DNA from: Proteles cristata cristata
Lineage: Eukaryota; Chordata; Mammalia; Carnivora; Hyaenidae
Assembly (NCBI GenBank): GCA_017311185.1
Contig: JAESUZ010003293.1
Location: 930,001 to 994,000 of the forward strand
Length of the DNA: 64,000 nucleotides
Reading direction: 5' to 3'
The number at the start of each line of letters is the position of its first letter. Position 1 is the first letter of the stretch. Shown here piece after piece: positions 47,801 through 58,970 of this stretch. The notes under the pieces were generated by a model. The model had not been told where the DNA came from and did no database searches. It saw nothing but the letters and a program-made list of their open reading frames with translations. The position numbers and the translations under genes were made by a program.

Positions 47801-49021
47801 ATATATGCTATTTAACACTCTCAGAGTCTAGGCAAGCACTCAAGAAGAGTGGAATGTATGAAAGTTCACACTAAAGACAAGTGAAGTCTATATGCAACTG
47901 CTTATCGGCTAGGTCCTGGTTCACCATCAGACTAGTTCAGAGATAGTATTCCCATTCTCCAGTCATAATTTGCAACAACACTACAATTTTAGAATGACGA
48001 ATCTATGAATTTTTACCTATCTTTCCCTACATTACTAAGGATTTTCATTACAAAATTACCAAAATGACCATCTCCCTGAATTTTAAGGATTCATTTCTAA
48101 GAGTGAGCAACATGGTTTTCTCCCTGCTAATTATGGACATACTATGCTCAACTCAAAGGCCTACTTAACTTTATTTTCATGAGATAACTGATAGAGGTAT
48201 TTCAGCACTAATTTAAAATTGCATATTGTCTCTTTTATAAGATGACACACTTGTTCAACGCAAGCACTTCTTTCAGTTGGATGGAGCAACATAAACATTT
48301 CCTTATGTTCCTTTCTGAAAAGATACACAGTGTTTTGTGTTACATGGCACTTTTGTGTTCTCAATCAGCTTTAGCATTTTCTTACTTTCAAAAGGAAAGA
48401 TTGTGACCTATTTTAAATAATTTGAAAATCCTCATTATTGTTGTATCTATAAACCAACGTATCTATTAAAATAATCCAAACAGATGCATTCCACAAAAAG
48501 TACAAGGATAAGTTTATCCACATATTTTGGTGTTATTTAAATTATCAGGAATCAGGAATTAAAGGATTATTTAATAGTGATAGAATATGAAAGGAACATT
48601 TAAATATTCATATTATGTTATATATTACATTGAATATTCAACAATGTAGCCTTATCCAATATTATGGCATATCACAAATAGGGGCATCTAATAAGGAGCA
48701 TATAGGTAGTAAATATACAATTTCAATGAAAAATTATACTTTCTCTACATTACTGACATGGCCTTGCTTAAAATAATTTGGTGGTTAGGTATAGTAAACT
48801 GAAATAAATGCTATTATTCTATGAAAGTAACAATCCAATACTACTTATAAAAATTAGACCTCATTATTAATTAATTAAAGTTAATTAAAGATAATTATTC
48901 AGCTTTCCGATTACTTCATTATAGTACACTACTCATACAGAAATTAGTAAACATTTGTAAACTAAATTTCATAAATCGGAATCAAAGTTTTATTGACCAA
49001 AATGTAGGTTAGCATAATATG
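47801..49021. other. Intronic sequence, nothing recognised
   Basis: AT-rich, including runs such as 'attaattaattaaagttaat' at 48,865. No genes. Confidence 0.45.
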
Positions 49022-49024
49022 TCA

Positions 49025-49510
49025 AAGTACGGACTCTGATGGAGTCAGACTCCCAGACTTAAACACCAGGTTTTGCCCCTTACTATAATGGCAATTTTTT
49101 GCAAGTTACTAACTTGTGTCTCCATTTCCTCATCTAACCTATGAGAGGGGAGTAACAGTATTAACTGCATGGGGTTGTGTGAAGATTAAATGAAATGGGG
49201 GGTGGTGAGGGGCGCCTGGGTGGGTGGCTTGTCAGTTAAGCGTCCAATTTCAGTTCAGGTCATCATCTCGCAGTTCGTGAGTTCCATCCTCACACTGGGC
49301 TTTGTGCTGACAGCTCAGAGTCTGGAGCCTGTTTCAGATCTGTGTCTCCATCTCTCTCTGCCCCTGCCCTGCTCATGCTCTGTCTCTCTCTTTCTCTCAA
49401 AAATAAACATTAAAAAAAAGAGAGAGAAAGAAATGGTATATGGAAGGATTCAGGAAGTGCCTGGTACACATTGTGCTCTGCAGAAGCATTCACTATTATC
49501 ATCAGTATTA
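49025..49510 (+). repeat. MIR SINE split by a SINEC
   Basis: First part 'ggactctgatggagtcagac', 'cttgtgtctccatttcctca', 'gtgtgaagattaaatgaaat'; resumes after the SINE at about 49,437 with 'caggaagtgcctggtacaca' and 'gcattcactattatcatc'. Confidence 0.85.
49209..49428 (+). mobile_element. SINEC_Fc-type inserted into MIR
   Basis: Starts 'ggggcgcctgggtgggtggc' (a 4-bp GGTG duplication in the A box region). Short target repeat 'gaaatgg' (49,192-49,198 and 49,430-49,436). Confidence 0.9.
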
Positions 49511-49904
49511 ATAAAGCATCTCTGAAGTTGCAATCCATTAATGCCAGCACTGTTTACCTTTATGAATTTTTCTCTAATTTCCTAAAAACCTTAAACATAG
49601 AGGGGAAACACAATATTTTAAGGAGTCTGTGTCAGTTTAATGAACATCTATGGTTACTTCCTATGTTTACATATCAGGTCTCTTTAAAGTCAGATTAACC
49701 TGAGGATAGAACTGGGAACATAATTCTTTCACAGCTCTTAATTTATAATGCTAAATAATAACCAAAAGATACTATTTCACATAGGCAACTCTAGTTGTTT
49801 ATGCCTACTCTAATGCAGCAATGCCTAGTCTAAATGCAATAAATGGTTTTCGTTCTATATCCCAAAAATTGCCAGGAAAAGAAGCAAATCTTACTGTACT
49901 AGTT

Positions 49905-49982
49905 CAGTTTTGGACATACTAAGTTTGAGATGCTCACAGACTACTTAATTCCAGGAAGCAGTCAGAAGCACAGACCTCAGGA
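49905..49982 (+). repeat. Small ancient repeat fragment
   Basis: 'ttttggacatactaagtttg' and 'agatgctcacagactactta' echo the same old repeat seen at 60.7-61.8 kb. Confidence 0.35.
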
Positions 49983-51018
49983 AGCTTACCCTCAAAAGGT
50001 CATCACTGGCTCCTTTGTGCTACCATGAAATTAATTGCTCACATCCTATCACATGACAGCCCCATGTCTCCACAACCCCTCTCTATTGCTACACTCTTTT
50101 GAAGGCATTTAGGCACTGCCAGATAAGAGGTCAATAAATGTTGGTTTCTAAAAATGCAAAACTTGAAGAACTGTACAGTTAAGAGAATGAATTTTATTGT
50201 AGATAATAAAAACACTCCTGATTAAAAAAATTTCTTTTCAATCTACGAACTCTAAATTATGGATGAAACTTTCCTTTGGAAGAATTCTTACAAAATATAA
50301 GTAACATGTAAACACAAAATTTTTATTTTTTTTAACTTAGTTGCATGAGAATTACTAAATGCTACCAAACAGTAAAACCTGAAATCATCACCAGGTCAAA
50401 AACCTGACAAAGTACAATATAACAAGGCAAGAAATATATAAATGAGTAAAATAAAGAAGAAAATAGCCAATGAAAACTCCTTGAAGTGCTCTTAATCAAA
50501 ATTCTTAAGAAGTTTGTTAAAATACCTGCAATGTGGATTGAAAAGGTTTCACTTTGTAATTTACAGGCTACTTGAGCTCAGTAACTTAAAAATAAAAAGC
50601 CTCTTAGACCCTCCTAGCACATGTTACTCAAAGAGCTGTAATAAGAAGCACATAGCAAATGTGCTGAGTTATATCCACTAGGTATGGGAGAGCTCCTTGT
50701 CATGCCCAACTGACCAACTGTTTGCTGGTTCATCCCTTAGTTTAAAACCTGTAGAACACTTACTAAAGAATGCTTCACTGGTAGAATTTACAACACAAAC
50801 TTAAAACATGGTCAGTTCTCTCAAGGCTCTAATAGCACAGACCAGCTGCCAATTCTATATCTGATAACAGATCATTACAATTTCATTTGTGTTTCACAAT
50901 GAGACACTTTTCACTGCAACTATCCCCTGGAAATGACACGATATTGTTACTCATTTAGAGGGCAGGAGACAAGAGTAAAACAGCTCATTCGTGGTGAAAT
51001 GACAGCAGAAGATTAAGA
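49983..51018. other. Intronic sequence, nothing recognised
   Basis: AT-rich unique sequence without frames or named repeats. Confidence 0.45.
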
Positions 51019-51030
51019 AACAGCAATATA

Positions 51031-51265
51031 GGGGCTCCTGGGTGGCTCAGTCAGTTAAGCATTTGACAGCTCAGGTCATGATCTCACAGGTACGTGGGTT
51101 AGAGCCCCACATCAGGCTCTGTGCTGATAGCTTAGAGCCTGGAGCTTGATTCAAATTCTGTGTCTCCCTCTCTCCCTGCACCTGCCCTGCTCATGCTGTC
51201 TCTCTCACTCTGTCTCAAAAACAAATACTTTCTAAAAAATTTTTAATTAAAATAAATACATAAAT
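51031..51265 (+). mobile_element. SINEC_Fc-type
   Basis: Starts 'ggggctcctgggtggctcag'; a deletion removes part of the region after 'gcatttgaca'. Target duplication 'aacagcaatata' (51,019-51,030) / 'aacagcactata' (51,266-51,277). Confidence 0.92.
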
Positions 51266-51837
51266 AACAGCACTATAATACAAACAGGCCTGATAGGATT
51301 GGTAGGGGACAGAGTAGGGGAGGATTCACAGAATGAAATTCCTACAACACAAAATAAACATGAACACTTAGGTCTATACTTCACATGTGATATAAGCAAG
51401 AATAAATGTATACTAATTCTTATAGCATTAAAAGCCTGAAAACTTTACATCAATAGAAAATATTGGCAAATTTGAAAAGATTCCCCGAATTTGGGCCCTT
51501 TTTTCCTGTTCTATGAAGCAATTCATAAAGGGAAAAAACGAACTTCAGACTATAAATGATGAATGTAACTATTAGGAGTGGCCTCTCTAAGAGGTCTGAA
51601 ATAGAAGGAAAATGTACATTTCTTCCAAACCTGTAGCCAACAATAACTTTTGCATTCTGAATCCAGCTTAAGCACATTAGTTGAGAAGATATTTGCAAAA
51701 GTATTTAATAAGAAAGTGCTGAATCTAGCTTTTATTTTTTTCTGTTTTGAGTGGCCTGCAATCTATCAAATGCACTAAGAAGAACCTCTCCAAAGTATAA
51801 ATGACAAAAGGAAATACAGCTTTCTTACAGAGAGCTG

Positions 51838-52045
51838 TTTCTACAGACCAGGTAAACCTTTTCTGTAAAGGGCCATACAGTAAATACTTTCAGCTTTACA
51901 GGCCATATGGTCTCTGTCACAAATACTCTGTCATAGAGCATGAAAGCAGCGACAGATAACAAATGAGTATGGATGTAGTCCAATAAAACCTTATTTTCCA
52001 AAACAGGCAGCCAGTCTGTGGGCCCGTGTGCTGACCTATGCTATA
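51838..52045 (-). mobile_element. hAT-type DNA transposon remnant, reverse copy
   Basis: 'accttttctgtaaagggcca', 'aggccatatggtctctgtca' and 'ccaataaaaccttattttcc' are the other strand of the element at 3,180-3,425. Ends 'gaccaggtaaac' and 'gctgacctatg' are the decayed termini. Confidence 0.75.
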
Positions 52046-53677
52046 GAGCTTGTTTTTTATTTACAACAAATATGTTGTTTTAATAAATGCCACCAGCTTT
52101 AAAATATGATGTGTCTGGGATTTGCTTTAAAATACTGCATAAAAGAAAAGTGGAGACTAGGGAGAAAGGTTAAATAAGACTAGCAAAACACAATTATTGT
52201 TAAAACTGGATGATGGATGCATGGAGTTCATTATCCTAGTCTCTGTAATTTTATGAGTTTGAAATTAAAAGCTTTTAAAAATACAAAGTAAATCAATGAA
52301 CCAGCTCTACAAGAAAATGAGTTTCTTCACTTTACTGTAAACCTTTTAAAGCATATTTAGTATTCTGAAACATAATTAATAGAATCAACATAAAACATTC
52401 TTAATGTTTTACGTTAAGCTACAAAACTAAAAGTGAAAATGCTTATCACATAAAAATGTACACCAGCATAAACCCTTAACATTTTCCATAATTTAAAACC
52501 CAGGTTCACCTAATACAACTCCGAAATTAATAGAAGTTTATCCTCATCTTATCTAACAAACTATGTTACCAATTTCTGGTTTAAGAATATAATTATTTTT
52601 ATAAGGGATATGTAATTTGTGTTAACATGTAACAGGCTTACTGTTTTTCAAATAAATTACTGATTTTTATTCCTCAGTTTTAAACTCTAGGCAATAAATA
52701 TTAATAAGTATAACCCACATAAACAAATGTTGTTTAAGGTCTTTGACAACTGAAGGGTGTAGAAGGATCCTCACACCAAAAATTGGGAGAACCTATAACC
52801 TACACATTCTCAGTGTTGTCTAAAGTATGTTTATCAAGCATATGAATAGCATATATATCTGAACAATAATCACCTATCAATATACACCCACAAGAGGAGA
52901 TACTTAAACCTTCCACAGAAACATTCTTTTCAAATTGCCTAGTAGGTCATGAATAATGTATCCATAGGAATAGAAGAGCTCTAATGTGTTGTGCCACTTA
53001 TGCGGGTAATTGTCTCCTGAACTAATAATAAAGAAAAAAACTAATCTATGCCAGCAGACATTTCTAATAAGTAAGCTACATCTCCTCAAATCAAGATCTG
53101 CCATGTTGCTCAATGCAAGAAGCAAGAAATTAAGCTGAAAAGAGTCTTAAGGAAAGAATGATTGTGCAATTTCTCAAAAAGAACACGTGTTTTTTAAATG
53201 TTCTGTTTTTTCTCAACATTCAGCAACATAGTAATTTCAAATATTATCAAAACTAAAAACTAATTTAAATTAGGCTCATGAAATCATTATCATCCTTGAG
53301 AAAAACAGAGAACCTCTCTGTGAAAACATTTCAACTATCCAAGAATATAATCAATCTCCAAATCCTCTAAGTCTAAAACTAAAATAAACAATCCATAACA
53401 CAGATTTGAGCCGAGAATAATGAAAGCAAAAATATTTATGTGATTTTTATTCTTTTTTAAAGATGAACCAATATTTATTTTTCAAATACAGCACTACTGG
53501 AGCATTATTAACCTATTTTGCCCCTTCTGCATGTGGCTCTTTAAACTATTAAGAGACTATTCCATTTTTACTTTGTAAAGTGCGCATTTCAAAGTTAAGT
53601 TTTAGAAATTTTGTTATTTCTATTGTCTTTTATCAACACGAGTAAACCTGAAATAGTAAGAAGTGTGATGCAGACAT
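52046..53677. other. Intronic sequence downstream of the SUPT3H start exon
   Basis: AT-rich with no assignable repeat. No second SUPT3H coding exon seen. Confidence 0.45.
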
Positions 53678-53683
53678 ACTCAC

Positions 53684-53784
53684 ATCATACTCTGTAATTC
53701 TGCTGCAAAGCTTATCGACTTCCCTGCACTTCTTCCACTACTTGAAGTGGCAGTAGACATTGGGCTGGCTGCAGTATTATTCAT
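53684..53784 (-). CDS. SUPT3H: SUPT3H first coding exon (initiator methionine)
   Basis: SUPT3H is the human homologue of yeast Spt3, a histone-fold subunit of SAGA/STAGA-type histone acetyltransferase coactivators in the nucleus. The exon reads [19 protein letters not shown], continues through a Lys-Ser-Ile-Ser-Phe stretch and ends ELQSM plus two bases (AT), the known N-terminus of the protein. The minus-strand acceptor TTTTATTTAG sits immediately before ATG, so the 5' UTR lies in an upstream exon not recognised here. The donor is GTGAGT at 53,683, phase 2, completing a second Met codon. This part is Ser/Thr-rich and unstructured; the histone fold lies in later exons outside the window. Two residues (Ala20, Ala28) differ from Thr in the human protein as I recall it. 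The exon lies antisense in RUNX2 intron 1. Confidence 0.95.
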
Positions 53785-54497
53785 CTAAATAAAAAAGAAA
53801 TAGGGCTTACAAAATGTATTTAACTATAAATAAATGCATGGAGAATGGAAGCAATTATAAATTACTTCAAAAGTATAGAAAATTTTAAATTCCTAATTTT
53901 TACATAAATCTGATTTGTTCACATTGATGTTCTTTATTAAAATGAAATAATAAAGAGGAAAAAACTGCTTAGTCAAATACGGCATCAAATATTACTGACT
54001 TGAGTGAAAAACATTTTAGTACAAATTTTACAATAAATACTGGAAGAAAAAGATTCACTAAAATAATAGAACTCCATGGTTTTCAAAATATGCTCCAGGG
54101 AGCCCTAAGGTTCACTGGCAATATTTCAGGAAGCGCCCAGGGGTCTCCAAGCACAACCTCACAGTTCCCTCCAGAACAACAGAACAACTCTGACTTTTCT
54201 AATTCACGTACTGAGGTTCCAACTAAGAGTAAATCTAATTCTCATTTGAACCAAAGCCCAAGATATAAATAATAAAAATAAAGTCAATCAGTACATCACA
54301 AGTAAGCAGTGTGATATTTTATAGTTAAGTAACGCATCAATTTAAAATGTGACTTTTTCCCCCAATATAATTAAGCTGATGCATAATGGAAAATTAGATG
54401 CCAACCCTAATACATGTGATTTTATTTAATGCTATGTGGCAGTCCCATAAACAAGAATTAGTGAAAATAACAACCCAACGAAAGTAGATAAAAGCCT
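53785..54497 (-). other. SUPT3H: SUPT3H upstream intron with a possible hAT remnant
   Basis: Begins upstream of the acceptor at 53,785-53,786 on the minus strand. The polypyrimidine tract is short and T-rich. At 54,075-54,165 the wording 'atggttttcaaaatatgctc' and 'cagggagccctaaggttcac' resembles a decayed hAT MITE. A 90-codon + strand frame here is not a gene. Confidence 0.5.
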
Positions 54498-54499
54498 CA

Positions 54500-54545
54500 A
54501 CTATTACTCAGTAAGTGCTCAATAAATGTTAGCTATTAGTTTGTA
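54500..54545 (+). repeat. MIR 3' tail fragment
   Basis: 'ctcagtaagtgctcaataaa' followed by 'tgttagctatta' is the typical MIR 3' end. Confidence 0.55.
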
Positions 54546-54627
54546 TGTCCAGATAAATATTGCAATATAATTTTCCTTAAAAAAATAATTTATAGATTTG
54601 AACATATGATAAAAGAAAGCAATAATG

Positions 54628-55080
54628 AAGCAGCTGGGTGGCACAGGTGGTTTGGTGTCCAACTCTTGATTTTGGCTCAGGTCATGATCTCACGGTTCGT
54701 GGGATCTAGCCCCACATCAGGCTCTGTGCCGACAGCATAGAGCCTGCTTAGGATCCTCTCCCTCTTTCTCTGTCCCTTTCCCATGCACATGCGCTTGTTC
54801 AATCTCTCTCTCTCAAAATAAACATTTTGGGGTGCCTGGGTGGCTCAGTCAGGTAATCCTCCAAGTTCGGCTCAGGTCACGTTCTCATGGTTCATGAGTT
54901 CAAGCCTCACACTGGGCTCCGTGCAGACAGATCAGAGCCTGGAGCCTGCATCAGAGTCTTTGTTTCCTCTCTCTCTGCTCCTCCCTCGTTCACACTCTGT
55001 TGTGTGTGTCTCTCTCAAAAAATAAACAAACTTAAAAAATAAATTTAAAAATAAACATTTAAGAAAAGTTTTTTAAAAAT
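54628..55080 (+). mobile_element. SINEC, older copy with a younger SINE in its tail
   Basis: Head 'cagctgggtggcacaggtgg' is diverged; body 'catagagcctgcttaggatc'; tail 'tctcaaaataaacatttt' at 54,811. The tail resumes at 55,047 after the inserted copy. Confidence 0.82.
54829..55046 (+). mobile_element. SINEC_Fc-type nested in the preceding SINE tail
   Basis: Starts 'ggggtgcctgggtggctcag'. Target duplication 'aaaataaacattt' (54,815-54,827 and 55,047-55,060 approximately) is itself SINE tail sequence. Confidence 0.88.
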
Positions 55081-55132
55081 AAAGCGGTACTAGAAACTTA
55101 GAGTACACTGTAGTAATAAGTAAACTAGGAGA

Positions 55133-55345
55133 AGTCAGGAGTCAGACTGCCAAGGTTCAAATCCCAGTTCTGCTAGGGCTTTGGGCAAATTACTTAGGCT
55201 TCCGTGTGCTTCAGTTTCTTCATCTTTAAAATGGGAATGAGAATCCCACACTCTTAGGGCTATTGTGAGGATTAAATGAACTAATATGTACAAAGCATTC
55301 AGAACACTGCTTAGCACACAGTAAGCACACAATGTTAACCATAAT
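55133..55345 (+). repeat. MIR SINE, nearly full length
   Basis: 'ggagtcagactgccaaggtt', 'caaatcccagttctgctagg', 'cttcatctttaaaatgggaa', 'attgtgaggattaaatgaac' and 'agcacacagtaagcacacaa' follow MIR across almost its whole length. The reverse open frame here is a MIR reading. Confidence 0.92.
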
Positions 55346-55544
55346 TATCATACACAGAAAGAACTTAAGAATTTTCCCTTTATTGATCAGCTAAAAGCTT
55401 CTGTGTAACAAATTTAGGTTACTCTTATTTGACAGTCACAAGCGTAAGAAACTTGAATATTATCACTAAAATAAGATCTCATAAAAGACCCTGATGCAAC
55501 TCAACAAACAGTAAGTACTTAGTTTCCTTATAAAAGTTTTCAGT

Positions 55545-55800
55545 ACTGCCATAACTACTGCTAGTGGTCATCCTCGCTCAAAATCTCCATGGTCTTTGAC
55601 TCCTCCTCCAACATCCTATATTTTGTAAGAAACCAAATAAGTTCTACTTTACGTTCTTACACGCTCCTCCTCTTGTTCTACTGCTATGCCCTCTCTGTAG
55701 GTGCCGGTAGAGCTCCTCTCTTTCCATCTCAGTTCATTCTCCACACGGCTACAAAACTTACCTTCTTAATATTAATACATCCTCTAATCTGACAGCTCCC
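55545..55800 (+). repeat. Probable L2 LINE fragment
   Basis: Pyrimidine-rich; 'ctcagttcattctccacacg', 'gctacaaaacttaccttctt' and 'ctctaatctgacag' resemble the L2 pattern of 'ccattctccacac..ctgatca'. Confidence 0.5.
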
Positions 55801-55961
55801 GGGCAACGGTGGGCAGTAGAGGCTAAAAGTGATCATGGAAACCTGAACCAGGGCTATTCACCAAGGACTGAGATGTAAGGACTGAGCTCCATGAAAGAAG
55901 ACTGAAAAAAAAAAACTACTACAAACCACTGCCTGAGACAGGCCATATAAGAAGCTTTTAA

Positions 55962-56140
55962 GGGGCACCTGGGTGGCTCAGCTGATTAAGCTTCCATTAC
56001 TTGATTTCAGCTTAAGTCATGATCTCAAGGTCTGCGGGATCAAGCCCCACATCAGGCTCTGTCCTGGCAGGGCCAGGTCAGCTTGGGATTCCCTGCCTCT
56101 CTCTGCCCCTCCCTTCTGCATGCATGCTCTCCCATCTTTT

Positions 56141-56192
<52 letters not shown>

Positions 56193-56252
56193 TTCTTTCC
56201 CTCTCTCTCTCTCTCCCCCAAAATAAATAAACTTTTAAAAAGAAAAGAAAAA
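55962..56252 (+). mobile_element. SINEC_Fc-type with expanded (TTTC)n body
   Basis: Starts 'aggggcacctgggtggctca', ends 'ccaaaataaataaactttta'. The CT-rich body has expanded into (TTTC)n at 56,137-56,199. The long minus-strand 163-codon frame through here (RERERERKERKKERKKE...) is a microsatellite translation. Confidence 0.9.
56137..56199 (+). repeat. (TTTC)n microsatellite within a SINE body
   Basis: About 15 tetranucleotide units, followed by the SINE's own CT run. Likely length-polymorphic. Confidence 0.95.
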
Positions 56253-56329
56253 CCAGCTTTTCAGAAGTCAACAGGACAGAGGACTCAGATAAACAGCAGG
56301 CTAGCTGGTTAGCTAGATCTGAAATACCC

Positions 56330-58560
56330 CAAATCCTTCTGTGGCAAAGCCAACTATCTGCCAAGATAAGCCGTGGTCTAGTTAGAGGGCCCTGAGGGCC
56401 AGGCCAAATGCAAGAGGAAAGAATAGTAAAGAAACAAATTTTACTCAACCTGAGCCTGAAAGCCAAAATTCTAAAGCACATAAAAAAGCTAATGCTATTA
56501 AAGACCATAAACTTGTTTTAAGCCTAATTTTTTTTTCACAAAGATTTTTAAAGTCTGTCCTTTTTTCTACAAAAAAACAGGAAAAGAAGCATCACCATTA
56601 GAACTCAGGTTTAAAAAAAAAAAAAATCACATTACCAAATCTAAGATGGGGGGAAAATAGACAGGAACCCAACTACTTCTAGGAACAGTCCTAGGGAATC
56701 AAGGCAGTGATAAAAAAGGAACCTGGCTCTCTCAAGGGCCTCAGAAAGTGTCTCCCTCATCCCAACAGAATACTGGCAAAGATACAATATCCTGGAGAAA
56801 ACATTAAACTCAAAGACTGTATTAACCCCGGTCTCCAAAAACAGGATTTCAGTTGACTCATGTCAGATGTGAAGACATGCCGGTCTGTGGGATTATCCTG
56901 CGACACTGCTGGAGCAGTCTGCCCCTTCGGTCACCATGCTTTCACACTCTGAAGAGGAGATACTGCAGGATGTAAATTCCCATTAAAGCAGCTTTCTTCA
57001 CTTGACCCCTACTGCAAATGTTTCATATCAAGAGTATTTATCAGTAAAAGGTCCCAAACCTAGTTTATTATAACCACAATCATCCTTCCACAGTCAAGTT
57101 ATTTCATTTTTAAATCAAGCAGGTGAGTAACATTTTTCTGACATGATGAGCTGATAGCTCATTAGAATCTTTAAAATAATTATTTCCCATACCCACATTT
57201 TGTTTGATTTTAGATAATTAACTTCTTTAGACATAACTTCTTTACACATCAAAGTCCTATCATCCCAATGCTTTATTTCCTTTCTCCTAGACATTTAAAA
57301 AAAAAAAGCCAGTTAAAAGCAGAAGCACTCAAGTCAATTTTCTCTAATAAATACAGTTAACATGGAACTGAAAATCTACTGTAATCTTCTCAATGGGTTA
57401 ATGTCCTGCAGTCGTTTTAGCTTTCGATTGAAATGCAGCTGTTTGCCATATTTTACAAAATGAATTCAGATGTGCAGATGGAGATCTCGATTATTTCAAC
57501 ATGCCACAGTTTAAAATGTGAACCCAAGGAGTAAGTTCATCTCTGATTAATACTTATTTAAACCTGATCATTAAGTCAATAGCCAATACTATGTCACACC
57601 TGTGAAATCTTGTTCCAGAGAAGCGGACATCTTTTATTTTAAAACAATGGACCTTGAGGATATACCCTTTTCCTCAGAAAATACCATAATGAAAAAAAAA
57701 AGTTTTAACTGTAGTAAAGTTACACATTGTGTAATTCAAATGTAAATTAAACAAAAATGTAATGAACATGCTACCAGGTTTCTAATTACAACTCATATTT
57801 TTGGTGCTAAATGGCCAAAGAAGAAACATACCATGAAACATCTATGGCTTAAAATACCTCAAAATGAAGTTGAAAACTTTATCACTAGCTGTAGCACCAT
57901 CAAAACAACATAAATATCTAGATTGTGAAATTCATCAGTCTACCCATTTATTAAAAGACCATGGAATGTTTTATTTCTTCTATTACATCACTGCTGAGGA
58001 AAATTAATTCAGCAGATCTATGTACTGATTCTGAGTATAAACAGTTTCAATTCCAACCATTCATAGCCTGAACATCCCACATACATAAATTAATAGAAAA
58101 CTGTTACAGTCAGAACATTCTCATTTTCACAGAACTCCAAAGGCAGGAAGCAATTAAGGTTAAGCTAACACTATTATACACTGCATTTTAGTTTTGTTGT
58201 CTTAAAAAAAAAACAAAACCTCAAGTTACATCATGGCATAAATTTCTCTTCCGTGAAAAATAATACCAAATAATCATTCAATCTCTGAGAATGTAAAACA
58301 TTAAAAATTTTAATTATACACAATTTTAAAACTTTTATACCTAGTATTTTGAGATAACACAATGGTAATTCCAATAAATTTATGTAGGAGGGCTTCAGGA
58401 GATATAAAGCTCAAATGTCCATACAGTTACCTGCTAAAAGAGCAGCAACATCCCATAAATAACCTAAAGAACAGATGATTCACATATAACTGGAAATCAA
58501 TAGCAATTCTCCTGAAACTGCTAATTGCATTTTCATAACTAAAAATCATTTGTATTCACT
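56330..58560. other. Repeat-free intronic block
   Basis: About 2.2 kb with no recognised repeat inside an otherwise repeat-dense region. Locally less AT-rich parts (56,870-56,960 and 57,400-57,500, with a CAGCTG E-box near 57,437) could be regulatory, but nothing in the single sequence proves it. No open frame of note. Confidence 0.4.
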
Positions 58561-58569
58561 TACTACATA

Positions 58570-58765
58570 TCAAATGAGTGCAGAACCTGAGATAAGATGC
58601 ATCAGTCATAGCACTTCTCACACCATAGTGTAACTATTTCCTTGTCCTCAAACTGCTAACTGCTTAACAATAGGGAAACTGATTTTTCTGTAACTCTGGT
58701 ACCTAATCTACTGCCTAACGCTACTGATGCTCAGTAAATGTTGGGTGAATGAATAAACTACTGAC
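58570..58765 (+). repeat. L2 LINE 3' end
   Basis: Ends 'gctcagtaaatgttgggtga' 'atgaataaac', the typical L2 terminus; upstream wording is decayed. Confidence 0.6.
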
Positions 58766-58970
58766 TGGTATAACAAAGAATATAAAGATAAGAAAGATAT
58801 GTCTCTGCCACTGAGTAGCTTTTAGCCTCCTGAAGTTAACCGATCAGATATATTCAATGGAATTAGAGACAATGCACCAGATACTATGGGGCAAAAGTAG
58901 TAACTAAGACCTGGTCGATTATTATGGGAAAACTGTCCTGAGATTTAACACTTGTTAAAATCTGAAAATA

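Larger units (their letters stand above)
1..53683 (-). other. SUPT3H: SUPT3H intron (minus strand), truncated by window edge
   Basis: The intron begins at the GTGAGT donor at 53,683 (minus strand) and runs leftwards. I looked for the following SUPT3H coding exon, which should resume with YSLGDARR in the known protein, and did not find it, so the acceptor probably lies beyond the left edge. The intron contains the RUNX2 P1 promoter and first exons on the opposite strand. That the two genes overlap in this way is established for mammals; the exact extent here is inferred from the one recognised exon. Confidence 0.7.

Noticed and set aside
56017..56508. 163-codon minus-strand frame with a Lys/Glu/Arg repeat
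   Set aside because: Translation of the (TTTC)n microsatellite and SINE body.
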